Positions 19,897 through 29,426 of a DNA stretch of 64,000 bases are shown here, one piece after another. Origin of the DNA: Diaphorobacter aerolatus (GTDB lineage Bacteria; Pseudomonadota; Gammaproteobacteria; Burkholderiales; Burkholderiaceae_C); contig NZ_CP060783.1 in assembly GCF_014489535.1 (NCBI RefSeq), forward strand, positions 3,741,501-3,805,500. The letters are read 5' to 3'. How positions within the stretch are numbered: the stretch's first letter is position 1; each line of letters begins with the position of its first letter. The notes beneath the pieces were generated by a model. It saw only the letters and a program-made list of their open reading frames with translations. It was not told the DNA's origin and did no database searches. The position numbers and the translations under genes were made by a program.

Positions 19897-21048
19897 ATGC
19901 TCTCAGACCCGACACCGTCCACCGCCCTGGGCGAGCCCATGCTGCCCGCGCACCAGCGCATTCCCGCCGACATCCATTCGCTGCCCGACTACGAGCGTCA
20001 CGCGATCCGGCATGTGGAGCGCGATGCCTGGAACCACCTCCAGAGCGGAGCCGACCGGGAGGTGTCGCTCAGGCGCAATCGCGAAGCATTCGATGCGCTG
20101 AAACTGCTGCCCGAGCCGCTTGCCGATCTGTCGGGTGCGCATACGCGCACGCAACTGCTGGGCAGCGAGCATCTGAGCCCGATCATGCTCGCGCCGGTCG
20201 CCTATCAGCGTCTGGTGCATCCGCAGGGCGAACTGGCGACGGTGCGCGCGGCGATGGCGATGCAGACCGGCATGATGGTGAGCACGCTCGCCACGCACAC
20301 GATGGAAGACATCGCCCAGGCCGCGCAGGCTGCCAGACGCGAGCTGGGGCGCGGGGCATCGCTGTACTTCCAGTTGTACAGCCAGCCGCTGCGCGAGGAC
20401 ACCCTGAGCCTTGTGCGCCGCGCCGAAGATGCGGGTTACGAGGCCGTGGTGTGGACCGTCGACGCAGGCATCAAACGCTCGCGATTTACGCTGCCGCCGG
20501 GTATCGATCCGGTCAATCTGCGCGGCGCGGCAAGCCCGCCGCGCCAGACCTCGGATCTGATGAGCGAACACATCGTGTTCGGCACGCCACTCGCAACCCA
20601 GGCGCCGGATTGGGACGATCTGGCCTGGCTGCGCAGCCAGACGGCGCTGCCCCTCATCGTCAAGGGCATTCTGTCGCCGACTGCGGCCAGCCGCGCGGTC
20701 GCCATGGGCGCCGACGCCATCGTGGTCTCCAACCACGGCGGGCGTGTGCTCGATGGCGTGGTCGCTCCCATCGAAGTGCTGCCCGCCATCCGCGCGGTCG
20801 TGCCGAGCCATGTGCCTCTGATCCTCGACAGCGGTGTGCGGTTCGGAACCGACATCGTCAAGGCGCTTGCGCTTGGCGCGACCACGGTGCTCGTGGGCAG
20901 GCCTCAGCTTCATGCGCTCGCGGTGGCCGGCATGCCCGGGGTCGCGCACATGCTGCATGTGCTGCGCGCGGAGCTGGAACTCGCCATGGCGCAAACGGGC
21001 TGTGCCATACTTTGCGATATATCAAAACGATTGATATATACAAATTGA
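19897..21048 (+). CDS. FMN-dependent alpha-hydroxy-acid oxidase/dehydrogenase (LldD family)
   Basis: This 383-residue TIM-barrel flavoenzyme belongs to the lactate dehydrogenase/glycolate oxidase family and oxidises L-2-hydroxy acids to 2-oxo acids. Family motifs are clear: SPIMLAPVAYQRLVHPQGE, the FMN/substrate region YFQLYSQPL, LPLIVKGILSPTAASRA with the FMN-contacting Lys, the catalytic-His block IVVSNHGGRVLDG, and the phosphate-binding LILDSGVRFGTDIVKALALG and GRPQLHAL. Typical barrels place a conserved Tyr early (here around PDYERHAIRHVERDAWNHL). The substrate could be lactate, glycolate or mandelate and cannot be chosen from sequence alone. Confidence 0.88.
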   Translation: MLSDPTPSTALGEPMLPAHQRIPADIHSLPDYERHAIRHVERDAWNHLQSGADREVSLRRNREAFDALKLLPEPLADLSGAHTRTQLLGSEHLSPIMLAPVAYQRLVHPQGELATVRAAMAMQTGMMVSTLATHTMEDIAQAAQAARRELGRGASLYFQLYSQPLREDTLSLVRRAEDAGYEAVVWTVDAGIKRSRFTLPPGIDPVNLRGAASPPRQTSDLMSEHIVFGTPLATQAPDWDDLAWLRSQTALPLIVKGILSPTAASRAVAMGADAIVVSNHGGRVLDGVVAPIEVLPAIRAVVPSHVPLILDSGVRFGTDIVKALALGATTVLVGRPQLHALAVAGMPGVAHMLHVLRAELELAMAQTGCAILCDISKRLIYTN

Positions 21049-21149
21049 TAGCATTGTCTTGAAATCGTCGCGGCCGGCACCATCTATGTCCTATCGACGG
21101 ATGCAGACCGGGCAGCGACTCACTGCACCTCACAAAGGAGCTGATTCAC

Positions 21150-22219
21150 ATGAACGCAATCAACAACCAACCCCAGCCACTCATTCTGAGTGCGCAAGCA
21201 ATTGAAGGCCGCCTTCCCGGCCTTGATCCCTTCATCTTCGGGCCTACCACCAGGATCTCTATCCCGAAGGCAATGGCAAGCTAGGCCCGGACGCGGCGCT
21301 GCTCAATGGCCGCGACATCGGCATGGATTTCGCACGCCGCGACGGCTGGAACATGTACCACGGGGACACCGTTCCGGGCTTTCCGGCGCATCCACATCGC
21401 GGGTTTGAAACCGTGACCATCGTGCGCAAGGGTCTCGTCGATCACGCCGATTCGCTGGGTGCGACGGCGCGCTATGGCGAAGGCGACGTGCAGTGGCTCA
21501 CCACCGGTGCGGGTGTGCAGCATGGCGAGATGTTTCCGATGGTGCACGAGGACAAGGGCAACACGCTCGACCTGTTCCAGCTCTGGCTGAACCTGCCTGC
21601 CAAAAACAAGATGGCCGACCCGGATTTCACGATGTTCTGGGCCAACGATATTCCGCATGTGGTGAGCACCGATGCGAATGGACGCCGCAGCGAGGTCGAG
21701 GTGGTCGCGGGCGACTATGCGCCCGTCGATGGCACGGCGGACAAAGGCGTGACCAAGGCCCTGCGTCCTCCCAAGGCCTCATGGGCGAGCGAGCCGAATG
21801 CCGACGTGGCGATCTGGATCGTCACGATGGAGCCGGGCGCAAGCCTCACGCTGCCTGCGGCGGTGGCGGGCCTGAATCGCGCGATCTACCTCACGACCGG
21901 CAAGACGCTGACCGTGGGCGACAACCGCTTCGATCAGCGCGTGATGCTGACGCTGCAGTCCGATCAGCCCGTGCCGCTCAAGAATGAGGGCAGCGAAACC
22001 ATTGAGGTGCTGCTGCTTCAGGGCCGCCCGATTGGTGAACCGGTGGTGGCGCGCGGACCATTCGTCCTGACGACCGAGCAGGATCTGATGAAGGCGATGC
22101 ACGACTTCCAGCGCACCGAATTCGGCGGCTGGCCATGGCCTACGCGTGCGCACACGCATGGCAAGGAAAAGCGCTTTGCCAGACATCCCGACGGGCGCGT
22201 GGAAACGCCGACGGAGTAA
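21150..22219 (+). CDS. Pirin-family bicupin protein (frameshifted)
   Basis: Pirins are bicupin, metal-binding proteins; some have quercetinase activity and others act as redox-linked regulators. The N-terminal cupin shows the metal ligands in FPAHPHRGFETVTIVRKG and the GDVQWLTTGAGVQHGEMFP block; a Pirin_C domain follows (LLLQGRPIGEPVVARGPFVL, then a KAMHDFQRTEFGGWPW tail). The true ATG at 21150 follows an AAAGGAG ribosome site, but the frame closes after about 30 codons. One extra G at 21240-21242 restores FIFGAYHQDLYPEGNGKLG and a 356-residue protein. Confidence 0.88.
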
Positions 22220-22263
22220 TGCCAACTGGCGAGGGTCGAATGCGGCTCCTGCCCTCAACACCG

Positions 22264-22286
22264 ACGGGCCCGAAAGGGCCCGTTTG
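22264..22286 (+). terminator. Intrinsic terminator after pirin
   Basis: A hairpin with arms ACGGGCCC and GGGCCCGT around a GAAA loop is followed by a short T run. It sits 44 bases downstream of the pirin stop, in the convergent gap before the minus-strand sulfide cluster. Confidence 0.75.
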
Positions 22287-22340
22287 CACATCTGTCGATG
22301 CCTTGCTGGCCGATCACGCCCATGCGGCGAAGAAACAGCA

Positions 22341-22436
22341 TCACGGCGACGCCAGAATGCCGCCAACCGCGCGGGTGAGCGCCAGCACCATGCCCACGCC
22401 CGAGCCCATCGGAAGGCTGAGCAGGTAGCCGCTCAT
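22341..22436 (-). pseudogene. N-terminal remnant of a TauE/SafE sulfite exporter
   Basis: A 31-codon frame starts four bases after the SQR stop and reads YLLSLPMGSGVGMVLALT, then a VGGILA stretch before stopping. Intact TauE/SafE exporters begin with a similar glycine-rich first helix (a LALTGAGGGILAVP pattern). Only about 30 codons of resemblance remain, so this looks like a truncated third gene of the sulfide cluster; TauE/SafE genes often accompany SQR and persulfide dioxygenase and would export the sulfite formed. Identification rests on a short match and is tentative. Confidence 0.4.
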
Positions 22437-22440
22437 TCGC

Positions 22441-24122
22441 TCAGGTCTTCACGCCATCCGCAAGCACCGGCTGCACCAGCCATTCGCGGCCCTTGAGCAT
22501 GCCATCCCAATAGACAGGCGGAAGAATGCGTTCCTTGAGCAGCCATGCGAGCGACGAGGGCCGCGTGCCATCGATCAGCCACTTGGGGAACGAAGGCGCG
22601 AGCTTGCCGCCGTAGAGAAATTCGGCCAGCACGATCTTGCCGCGCTCCACCGTCAGCGGGCACGAGCCGTAGCCGTCGTAGCTTGCCAGACCGTTGAGCA
22701 CGCCGCGCGCGACCAGCACGTTGTTGGCAACCACCGGCGCCTGCTTGCGCGCCGCCGCCGCGGTCTTGGCATTGGTGGTGTTGGTGCAGTCGCCGAGCGC
22801 GAAGATGTTCTCGAACTTCTTGTGACGCAATGTGGACGGATCGACGTCAACCCAGCCGGCCGCATCGGCGAGCGGACTCACGCGGATGAAGTCGGGCGCT
22901 TTCTGCGGCGGCACGGCGTGCAGCATGTCGAACGGCAGGGTCACGCGATCCTTGCTGCCGTCCGCGTGGGCGCGCGCGAACGTGGCCTCCTTCTGCGGGC
23001 CGTTCACCGACACGAGCTGGTGCGAGAACTGCAGATGAATGTCGTAGGCCTTCACGTACTCCATGAGCGCGGGCACGTAGTCGGCCACGCCGAACAGCAC
23101 GGCGCCGGCGTTGCAGAACTGGATGTCGATGTTCTTGAGCACGCCCTCGCGCTTCCAGTGATCGGCCGAGAGATACATCGCCTTTTGCGGTGCGCCCGCG
23201 CACTTGATCGGCATGGGCGGCTGGCTGAACACGGCCTTGCCGCCCTTGAGCTGCTGCACGAGTTCCCAGGTGTAGGGCGCCAGGTCGTAGCGATAGTTCG
23301 ACGTGACGCCATTGCGTCCCAGTGTTTCGGCGAGCCCTTCGATGCCGTTCCAGTCGAGTTTGAGGCCGGGGCAGACCACCAACTGCTGGTACTTTACTAC
23401 GCGGCAGCCATCGAGCACCACGGCATTGCGTTCGGGCTCGAACGCGGCCACCGCGACCTTGAGCCATTTCACGCCCGGCGGCAGCACGCTTGCCATGGTG
23501 CGTGCGGTATGAGACGGCGGAAACACGCCCGCTCCGACCATGGTCCAGCCGGGTTGGTAATAGTGCACGTCGGCGGGATCAATGATGGCGATGTCCAGGC
23601 CGGGCTTGCGCGTGAGCAGGCTGGCCGCCACCGAGATGCCCGCAGCGCCCGCGCCGACGATGACGACGTCGTGCGTCGCATCCACCACGTCCAGCGGCGT
23701 GCGCCCGCCGTTGGTGATGCGCCGTACCACGCCCGAGAGGTCGTAGCCCGCACTGCGCGCGGTCTCCAGAATCGTGGCGACGGGGCCTGGGCGCGCGCCT
23801 GGCTCAGCGCCCAGAGCGTTGCCGAGCGTGTGCCGGTACGGCAGTAGGCGAGCACTGGACCGGGCAGTTGCGTAAGCTGCGTGCCGAACTGCTGAGCCTG
23901 CTCGTCGGTCACCTTGCCGGATTCGACCGGCAGATAGGCGGCCTGCAAGCCGGATGCATTCGCGGCGCGTTCGATTTCGTTGAAACCCGGCTGATCGCCG
24001 GCCTCGCCGTCGGGGCGATTGCAGAGGATGGAGCGGTAGCCGGCGGCGGCAATGGCGGGCAGGTCGGCCGCAGTGATTTGCGCGCTGACGGCCAGCTCCT
24101 TGTTCAATGCCTTGATGTCCAT
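22441..24122 (-). CDS. Fused DUF442 phosphatase/sulfurtransferase-like domain and sulfide:quinone oxidoreductase (frameshifted)
   Basis: The N-terminal 110 residues match the TIGR01244/DUF442 beta-lactamase-hydrolase-associated domain, with the Cys loop AYCRTGTRSATLWALSQ (a C-x-x-G-x-R-S phosphatase/rhodanese-like site). The rest is an SQR-type flavoprotein: DVVIVGAGAAGISVAA (FAD Rossmann), HYYQPGWTMVGAG, and cysteines in VVCPGLKLDW and PPMPIKCAGAPQKAMYL that match SQR redox cysteines. SQR oxidises sulfide to persulfide and passes electrons to quinone. The two parts are in different frames; one more G/C at 23782-23785 joins them (QAPVATILETARSAGYDL) into 560 residues. Such fusions are known in Burkholderiales. 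It lies 49 bases after the persulfide dioxygenase gene. Confidence 0.85.
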
Positions 24123-24171
24123 GACGGTCTCCTGTTGTATGGTTTTGGACGCGCTGTGGACGCTGCCCGAA

Positions 24172-25049
24172 TCACAGCGCGTTGATCGGAATCTTGAGGT
24201 AGTGGATGCCGTTGGCTTCGGCCGGAGGCAGGTTGCCCGCGCGCATGTTCACCTGCACGGAAGGCAGCAGCAGCACGGGCATGGCGAGCGTGGCGTCGCG
24301 CGCCTCGCGCGTGGTGACGAATGCGTCTTCCTCGATGCCATCGTGCACATGCACATTGTTCGCGCGCTGCTCGGCAACGGTGCTCGTCCATCGGAGTTCG
24401 CGCCCACCGGGCTGGTAGTCGTGACACATGTGGAGCATGGTCTCGGGAGGCAGCGAGAGCACGCGCGCAATCGAGTGGAACAGCGTGCGCGCGTTGCCGC
24501 CGGGAAAGTCGCAGCGCGCGGTTCCGTAGTCGGGCATGAACAGCGTGTCGCCGACGAAGGCGGCGGCGGGGCTTCGGGCGCATTGGCATCCTGCACCACG
24601 TAGGTCATGCAGGCGGGCGTGTGGCCGGGCGTGTGCATGGCGCGCAGTTGCAGATTGCCGATCGCAAACTGCTCCTCGTCCCGAAACAGATGATCGAACT
24701 GGCGACCGTCGCGCGCGAAACCTTCTTCTGCGTTGAACAGCTTCCCGAACACGTTCTGCACGGTGCGGATGTGCGCGCCGATTCCGACGCGGCCGCCGAG
24801 TTGCGACTTGATGAACGGCGCAGCGCTCAGATGGTCGGCATGCACGTGGGTTTCGAGAATCCAGTCGACGGCTGCACCCAGTTCGTTGACGCGAGCGACG
24901 ATCTGCTCGGCCCCTTCACGCGAGGTGCGGCCCGACTTGGGGTCGTAGCCAAGCACGCTGTCGATGATGGCGCAGTGATTGCTGGCCTCGTCGAGCACGA
25001 TGTAGCTGAACGTGCTGCTGTCCTTGTCGAAGAAGTGCTCAATTCGCAT
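24172..25049 (-). CDS. Persulfide dioxygenase, ETHE1/Blh-type MBL-fold (frameshifted)
   Basis: This MBL-fold non-heme iron dioxygenase oxidises glutathione persulfide to sulfite, the step after SQR. Motifs: the metal site ILETHVHADHLSAAPF (HxHxDH), LRAMHTPGHTPACMTYVV (the second His), and after the break DTLFMPDYGTARCDFPGG (the bridging Asp and the persulfide dioxygenase-type DFPGG turn). The HDY motif in MLHMCHDYQPGG is a known ETHE1 block. One extra base at 24568-24571 restores APAAAFVGDTLFMPDYG and 292 residues. It is the first gene of the minus-strand sulfide operon and divergent from the FisR-like regulator. Confidence 0.9.
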
Positions 25050-25114
25050 GGTGCCGGTTGCGTCGATGGTGTTTCATCATTGCGTTTTTCTTGCATGTTC
25101 ACGTTCTGTGATCT

Positions 25115-25332
25115 AGGGCCTGTTCACACAACGCACGGGGATCGCGTTGTGCAGTCTTGGGATGGGATGCAAGGCGCAGGCTCGAAGCAAGGTAGGTACC
25201 TTGCGAGAGACTGCAACGCCGCAGACCGCCCAAGACTGCACAACCCTTCGGGCAAGCCAGACAGGGCCGCCCCTGCGGCATGAGCGGTCCTGTCTGGCTT
25301 GCGCGACCCCGTGGGTTGTGTGAACAGGCCCT
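25115..25332. repeat. MITE-like element copy 2 (short form, 218 bp)
   Basis: It is bounded by AGGGCCTGTTCACACAAC and its exact reverse complement GTTGTGTGAACAGGCCCT, and is in inverse orientation to copy 1 at 19214. It lacks the ~49-base block present in copy 1. It occupies half of the 451-base divergent gap between the persulfide dioxygenase and regulator genes. No target-site duplication is obvious beyond one or two bases. Confidence 0.85.
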
Positions 25333-25339
25333 AAATCAA

Positions 25340-25356
25340 TTCAATAAACGTGCCAG
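25340..25356 (-). promoter_or_regulatory. Putative sigma-54 promoter of the sulfide operon
   Basis: On the minus strand the sequence reads TGGCACG, four bases, TTGAA. The -24 element is a perfect consensus; the -12 element is TTGA rather than TTGC, with correct 10-bp spacing. It faces the persulfide dioxygenase gene and fits with the sigma-54 activator encoded next door. Transcription would start near 25330, right at the edge of the MITE. Confidence 0.6.
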
Positions 25357-25452
25357 CATCTGTTGAGTTGTTGGAAATCAAGGCAAGTGATTGTTTTGAA
25401 ACGAGCTTTCCATCGTCTCCATGCGGCATGGATATTTGATGATGCGCAACGA

Positions 25453-25511
25453 ATGGCAGTCTTTAACTCCCAAATGGCAGTTAATCTGCCATATGTCAGA
25501 ATGGCTGCCAT
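25453..25511. promoter_or_regulatory. Cluster of ATGGCAG/CTGCCAT sites, candidate enhancer for the FisR-like regulator
   Basis: ATGGCAG occurs at 25453-25459 and 25474-25480, CTGCCAT at 25486-25492 and 25505-25511. The middle pair forms a perfect inverted repeat, ATGGCAG-N5-CTGCCAT. They lie about 100-160 bases upstream of the sigma-54 promoter, where enhancer sites are expected, and just ahead of the regulator's start. Function is inferred from position and symmetry. Confidence 0.5.
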
Positions 25512-26904
25512 GCCAGCATCAGCCGCCAAACCACAGCCCAGTTCGCAATTGCCGCCGTCGTTGTCGCCGTCGTCTGCACCCCAGGTTCAGGCCTTGATCT
25601 CGTTTCTCGAGAATGACGCTCAGCCCGCCATCGTGTTGGATGCGCAATACACCATCCTTGCGGGCAATGCCGCGTATCGCCAGCAGTTCGGCACCGACGC
25701 GAGGCCATTCCTCGGGCAGAAGTGCTTTCGGGTTTCGCACGGCTACGACGCGCCTTGCGATCAGTCGGGCGAGCACTGCCCGATGGCGCAGGCGCGGGCG
25801 TTGCGGGCGCCGGACCGTGTGCTGCACGTACATCACACGCCGCGCGGGCCGGAGCATGTGGATGTGGAGCTTCGTCCGATCATGGACGAGCACGGCGAGA
25901 TCGTCGCCTTCGTCGAACGACTGAACACCTTGCGCCATGCATCGCCGATTGCCGGACAGGCGCAGTTGGTGGGGCGTTCACCGGCCTTCAATCAGGCGCT
26001 CTCTGCGGTGCAGCGCATTGCGCCGTCGCGCCTGCCGGTGCTGCTGCTCGGCGAGTCCGGCACGGGCAAGGAATTGTTCGCGCAGGCCGTGCACGAGGCC
26101 AGCACGCGCGCGCAGGAACCGTTCGTGATCGTCGATTGCTCGGGGCTGCCCTATGACCTGTTCGAGAGCGAACTCTTCGGTCATGAAAAGGGCGCGTTCA
26201 CCGGCGCGCACGTGCGCAAGGTGGGGCTCGTGGAGACCGCTCATGGCGGTACGCTGTTCCTCGATGAAATCGGCGACGTGCCGCTCGCGCTGCAGGTCAA
26301 GCTGCTGCGCTTGCTTGAGAGCGGCACGTTCCGGCGCGTGGGCAGTGTGGAGACGCGGCAGGCGGATGTGCGGCTGGTGGCCGCCACGCACCTGCCGCTG
26401 GATGCGATGGTGCGCGATGGCCGTTTTCGCAAGGATCTGTTCTATCGGCTCAATGCCTTGCCGATCCGTCTGCCTGCGCTGTGCGAACGGCCCGGCGATA
26501 TTCCGCTGCTGGTCGAATCATTCCTGCGCCAGCAGGAGCCGGGCGGCAAGGCGCGCGCGGTCACCGCCGGGGCCATGGCGCGTCTCGTCGGTCATGCGTG
26601 GCCCGGCAATGTGCGCGAGTTGCGCAACGTGATAGCGCGCGCACGCCTGTTTGCCGATGGGGGTGCGATTCGCGAAGAGCATCTGCCCGAGGAGTTGCAT
26701 GCGGCGACCGGGCCTTCCGGGCCGGGGCCTGTGTTGAGCAAGCCGCCGCCGCCATCCGTCGTCATGCGCTCCCGTGAGGTCTCGGATGATGCGCTGAGTG
26801 AACTGGCCGCCGACCGCCGCATGAGCCGCAGCGCGCTTGCGGCGCGGCTTGGCGTCAGCGAGCGCACGCTGTATCGCAGGCTGCGTAGATTGCAACTCCC
26901 GTAG
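25501..26904 (+). CDS. fisR: FisR-like sigma-54-dependent sulfane-sulfur-responsive activator
   Basis: This is a three-domain enhancer-binding protein of about 467 residues. The N-terminal PAS-like sensor (about 30-140) carries three cysteines at about C75, C86 and C93 with spacing C-x10-C-x6-C, the same spacing as the polysulfide-sensing cysteines reported for Cupriavidus FisR. The AAA+ domain has Walker A GESGTGKE, the sigma-54 contact loop GAFTGA and Walker [11 protein letters not shown]. The C-terminal Fis-type helix-turn-helix is [21 protein letters not shown] start at 25501; the longer open frame from 25363 would run through the ATGGCAG site cluster, and the extra residues lack family character. 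It is divergent from the sulfide operon it probably activates. Confidence 0.85.
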   Translation: MAAMPASAAKPQPSSQLPPSLSPSSAPQVQALISFLENDAQPAIVLDAQYTILAGNAAYRQQFGTDARPFLGQKCFRVSHGYDAPCDQSGEHCPMAQARALRAPDRVLHVHHTPRGPEHVDVELRPIMDEHGEIVAFVERLNTLRHASPIAGQAQLVGRSPAFNQALSAVQRIAPSRLPVLLLGESGTGKELFAQAVHEASTRAQEPFVIVDCSGLPYDLFESELFGHEKGAFTGAHVRKVGLVETAHGGTLFLDEIGDVPLALQVKLLRLLESGTFRRVGSVETRQADVRLVAATHLPLDAMVRDGRFRKDLFYRLNALPIRLPALCERPGDIPLLVESFLRQQEPGGKARAVTAGAMARLVGHAWPGNVRELRNVIARARLFADGGAIREEHLPEELHAATGPSGPGPVLSKPPPPSVVMRSREVSDDALSELAADRRMSRSALAARLGVSERTLYRRLRRLQLP

Positions 26905-27108
26905 CGTCTTCCTTGTTTGCGTAACTTTGTCTTTTTTGTATCGACATTTGTTTTTGATAGGCAAAACACCAATCCATGGAGCGGGCACAAGCTGCTAATG
27001 TCAGCTGGCTTTTCCGCACCCATGGCGCGGTTGCGCCGATCGGTTCGTGATCGATTTCGGCGGTAAAGACGCTGCGCCTGCATCACTTGCACAACAAAGG
27101 AGACCTAT

Positions 27109-29076
27109 ATGCAAACAAGAAAATTCTGGCCACTCGCACCGTTGGCACTGGCGGTGTTTCTCGCCAGTTGCGGCGGCAGCAGCCACAACAGCGACGACGC
27201 GTCGAACCTGATCGTCGATACCAACGCCAACAGTTGCACGACGCTGGGCAGCAATGGCGGATCGGTGGTGGTGGGATCGGGTGTGGCAGGTGATCCCGCA
27301 TCGCCCGAACCTGCGTCCGGTTACCGCGTCGGCCTCAAGGCCAAGACCTCCAGCAGCTACATGGCCATCGCCAACACGCCGCTTGCAACCAAGGCCGGTT
27401 GCGATGTGCTCAAGGCCGGTGGCACGGCCGTTGATGCGGCCGTTGCGATGCAGGCCGTGCTGGGTCTGGTGGAGCCGCAGTCGAGCACCATTGCCGGTAG
27501 TGCGTTCATGGTTTACTACGACGCACAGAGCAAGAAGGTCGTCGCCTATGACGGTCGCGAAACCGCACCCGCAGCGGCCACGGGCTACTATCTTTCGCGC
27601 CAGAACCAGGCCGATCCGAACTCCGGCGCGCCGCTGCCGAGTGCGCGCCGCAGTGGCCGCTCCATCGGCGTTCCGGGTGTGCTGCGCATGCTCGAGATGG
27701 CGCAGAAGGAGCACGGCAAGCTGCAGTGGAATGGTCTGTTCGACTACGGCATCAAGCTCGCGGATGATGGCTTCAAGATCCCTGGCCTACTCGGCGATGC
27801 GATCAAGAGCAACGCCACGAGTCTTGCGCTCGATGGCAATGCGATGGCCACGTATTTCCACGCCGATGGCACGCCGCGCGTGACCGGCGAGACGATGACC
27901 AACAAGCCCTACGCGAGCACGCTGCGCGCGATTGCCAGCGGCGGCGCGGATGCACTGCACAAGGGCGACATTGCCAAGGCCATCGTCGCCAAGGCCGGGC
28001 AGACCGTCGGTGACGATGCCGCCAAGACTCCGATGACCCCGAGCCTGATGACGCTCGAAGATCTGGCCGCCTATCAGCCCAAGAAGCGCGAGCCGGTCTG
28101 CGTGAACTACCGCAGCGCCTACCATGTGTGCACCATGTCGCCTCCCTCGTCGGGCGGCATCGCGATTGCCCAGGGTCTCGGCATCCTGAGCCAGTTCGAC
28201 ATGAAGGCGTATGCGCCCGCAGCGCCGCTCAACGAAGGCGGCGTGCCGAGCGTCATGGGCGTGCATCTGTTGACCGAGGCCGAGCGTCTCGCCTATGCGG
28301 ATCGCGACAAGTACGTGGCCGACACCGACTTCATTCCGCTTCCCGGCAAGGGCGTGTCCACGCTGCTCGATCCCGACTACCTGAAGAAGCGCGCATCGCT
28401 GATCAACGTGGACAAGAGCATGGGCACCGCGCAGGCCGGTGATCTTGGCGCGGTGCCGTTGGGCGTGGACAAGACGGTCGAACATGGCACAACGCATATC
28501 TCCGTCGTCGATGCTTATGGCAACGTAGTGTCGATGACGACCACGGTGGAATCCAGCATGGGCTCGTTCCACATGGTCAACGGTTTCCTGCTCACCAACC
28601 AGCTCACCGACTTCTCGGCAGCTCCGGTGGACAGCGCAGGCACGCCGATTGCCAATCGCGTGGCGCCGGGCAAGCGCCCGCGCAGCACCATGGCTCCGAC
28701 CCTGGTGTTCAAGGGCGACAAGCCGGGTGACTTCGTGATGGCCACCGGCTCGCCGGGCGGCGGTGCGATCATCCAGTACGTGATGAAGACCGTGGTCGGC
28801 GCGCTCGACTGGGGACTCGATGCGCAGCAGGCCACTTCGCTGGTGAATACCGGTGCATCCAACAGCCCGACCACCGGCATCGACGGCTCGAACACCTCGC
28901 TTGATCTGACGGCGCTGATCGACGGTCTTAAGGCCAAGGGCCACACCGTGAACACGTCGGCGCAATCGAGCGGCGTGGCAACCATTCTGCGTGTCACCAA
29001 GGATGGCAAGACGCTGCTTCAGGGTGGTGCCGATCCACGGCGCGAAGGCATCGTGCTCGGGGATGGAGCGCTTTGA
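27109..29076 (+). CDS. ggt: Gamma-glutamyltransferase lipoprotein
   Basis: This is a 655-residue Ntn-hydrolase that matures by self-cleavage and hydrolyses glutathione or transfers its gamma-glutamyl group. The signal peptide ends in a lipobox LASC (Cys21), so it is probably lipid-anchored. Family motifs: GGTAVDAAVAMQAVLGLVEP, the glutamyl-binding PPSSGGIAIAQGLGILSQF, the processing site VEHGTTHISVVDAYGNVVS with the catalytic Thr, NGFLLTNQLTDFS, and PGKRPRSTMAPTLVF with the oxyanion-region ATGSPGGGAII. A Ser/Asn-rich linker follows the lipobox, and the body is slightly longer than E. coli Ggt (580). An AAGGAG site precedes the ATG; a terminator follows. Confidence 0.94.
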   Translation: MQTRKFWPLAPLALAVFLASCGGSSHNSDDASNLIVDTNANSCTTLGSNGGSVVVGSGVAGDPASPEPASGYRVGLKAKTSSSYMAIANTPLATKAGCDVLKAGGTAVDAAVAMQAVLGLVEPQSSTIAGSAFMVYYDAQSKKVVAYDGRETAPAAATGYYLSRQNQADPNSGAPLPSARRSGRSIGVPGVLRMLEMAQKEHGKLQWNGLFDYGIKLADDGFKIPGLLGDAIKSNATSLALDGNAMATYFHADGTPRVTGETMTNKPYASTLRAIASGGADALHKGDIAKAIVAKAGQTVGDDAAKTPMTPSLMTLEDLAAYQPKKREPVCVNYRSAYHVCTMSPPSSGGIAIAQGLGILSQFDMKAYAPAAPLNEGGVPSVMGVHLLTEAERLAYADRDKYVADTDFIPLPGKGVSTLLDPDYLKKRASLINVDKSMGTAQAGDLGAVPLGVDKTVEHGTTHISVVDAYGNVVSMTTTVESSMGSFHMVNGFLLTNQLTDFSAAPVDSAGTPIANRVAPGKRPRSTMAPTLVFKGDKPGDFVMATGSPGGGAIIQYVMKTVVGALDWGLDAQQATSLVNTGASNSPTTGIDGSNTSLDLTALIDGLKAKGHTVNTSAQSSGVATILRVTKDGKTLLQGGADPRREGIVLGDGAL

Positions 29077-29160
29077 TCGTCGGAGCGATGAAGGCGTGAA
29101 GCAGGGCGGCTTGCGCCGCCTTGCGGTCGTCACCCTCGGTGACCGATCCCTCAGATGACA

Positions 29161-29189
29161 ACAGGGCGCTTCGTGCGCCCTGTGTTTTT
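29161..29189. terminator. Intrinsic terminator after ggt
   Basis: The hairpin ACAGGGCGC-TTCGT-GCGCCCTGT is followed by GTTTTT. It lies 85 bases after the ggt stop and may also stop transcription of the convergent small gene. Confidence 0.85.
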
Positions 29190-29213
29190 GTCAGTTCATG
29201 GGATGGCTGGACA

Positions 29214-29426
29214 TCATTCCAGCAATTGCCTGCACACGTTCTTGCCTGTGGTGGTCAGTTGCAGGCTGCCGCCCACCCATTCCAGCCAGTACAGCGACAC
29301 CAGATCGTCGATCACCTCGTCGTCGATTTCGTTGGCGCGGCGTTTTTGCAGCAGTTCGGCCACCTTCGGCAGGACGCCGCGCAGCGTTTCCCGTCGGGCC
29401 TGCGGGACAGGAGACACTTGGTTCAT
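29214..29426 (-). CDS. Small hypothetical protein, 70 residues
   Basis: This short minus-strand gene has an AAGGG ribosome site eight bases before ATG. The protein is helical and charged (LRGVLPKVAELLQKRRANEI) with a winged-helix-like ending (LVSLYWLEWVGGSLQLTTTG). I recognise no family. Its codon use and start signal make it plausible. It is convergent with ggt and divergent from the MBL gene. Confidence 0.55.
   Translation of the reverse strand: MNQVSPVPQARRETLRGVLPKVAELLQKRRANEIDDEVIDDLVSLYWLEWVGGSLQLTTTGKNVCRQLLE

Noticed and set aside
27787-29133. 448-codon minus-strand frame opposite ggt
   Set aside because: Shadow of ggt, which has the full catalytic motif set.
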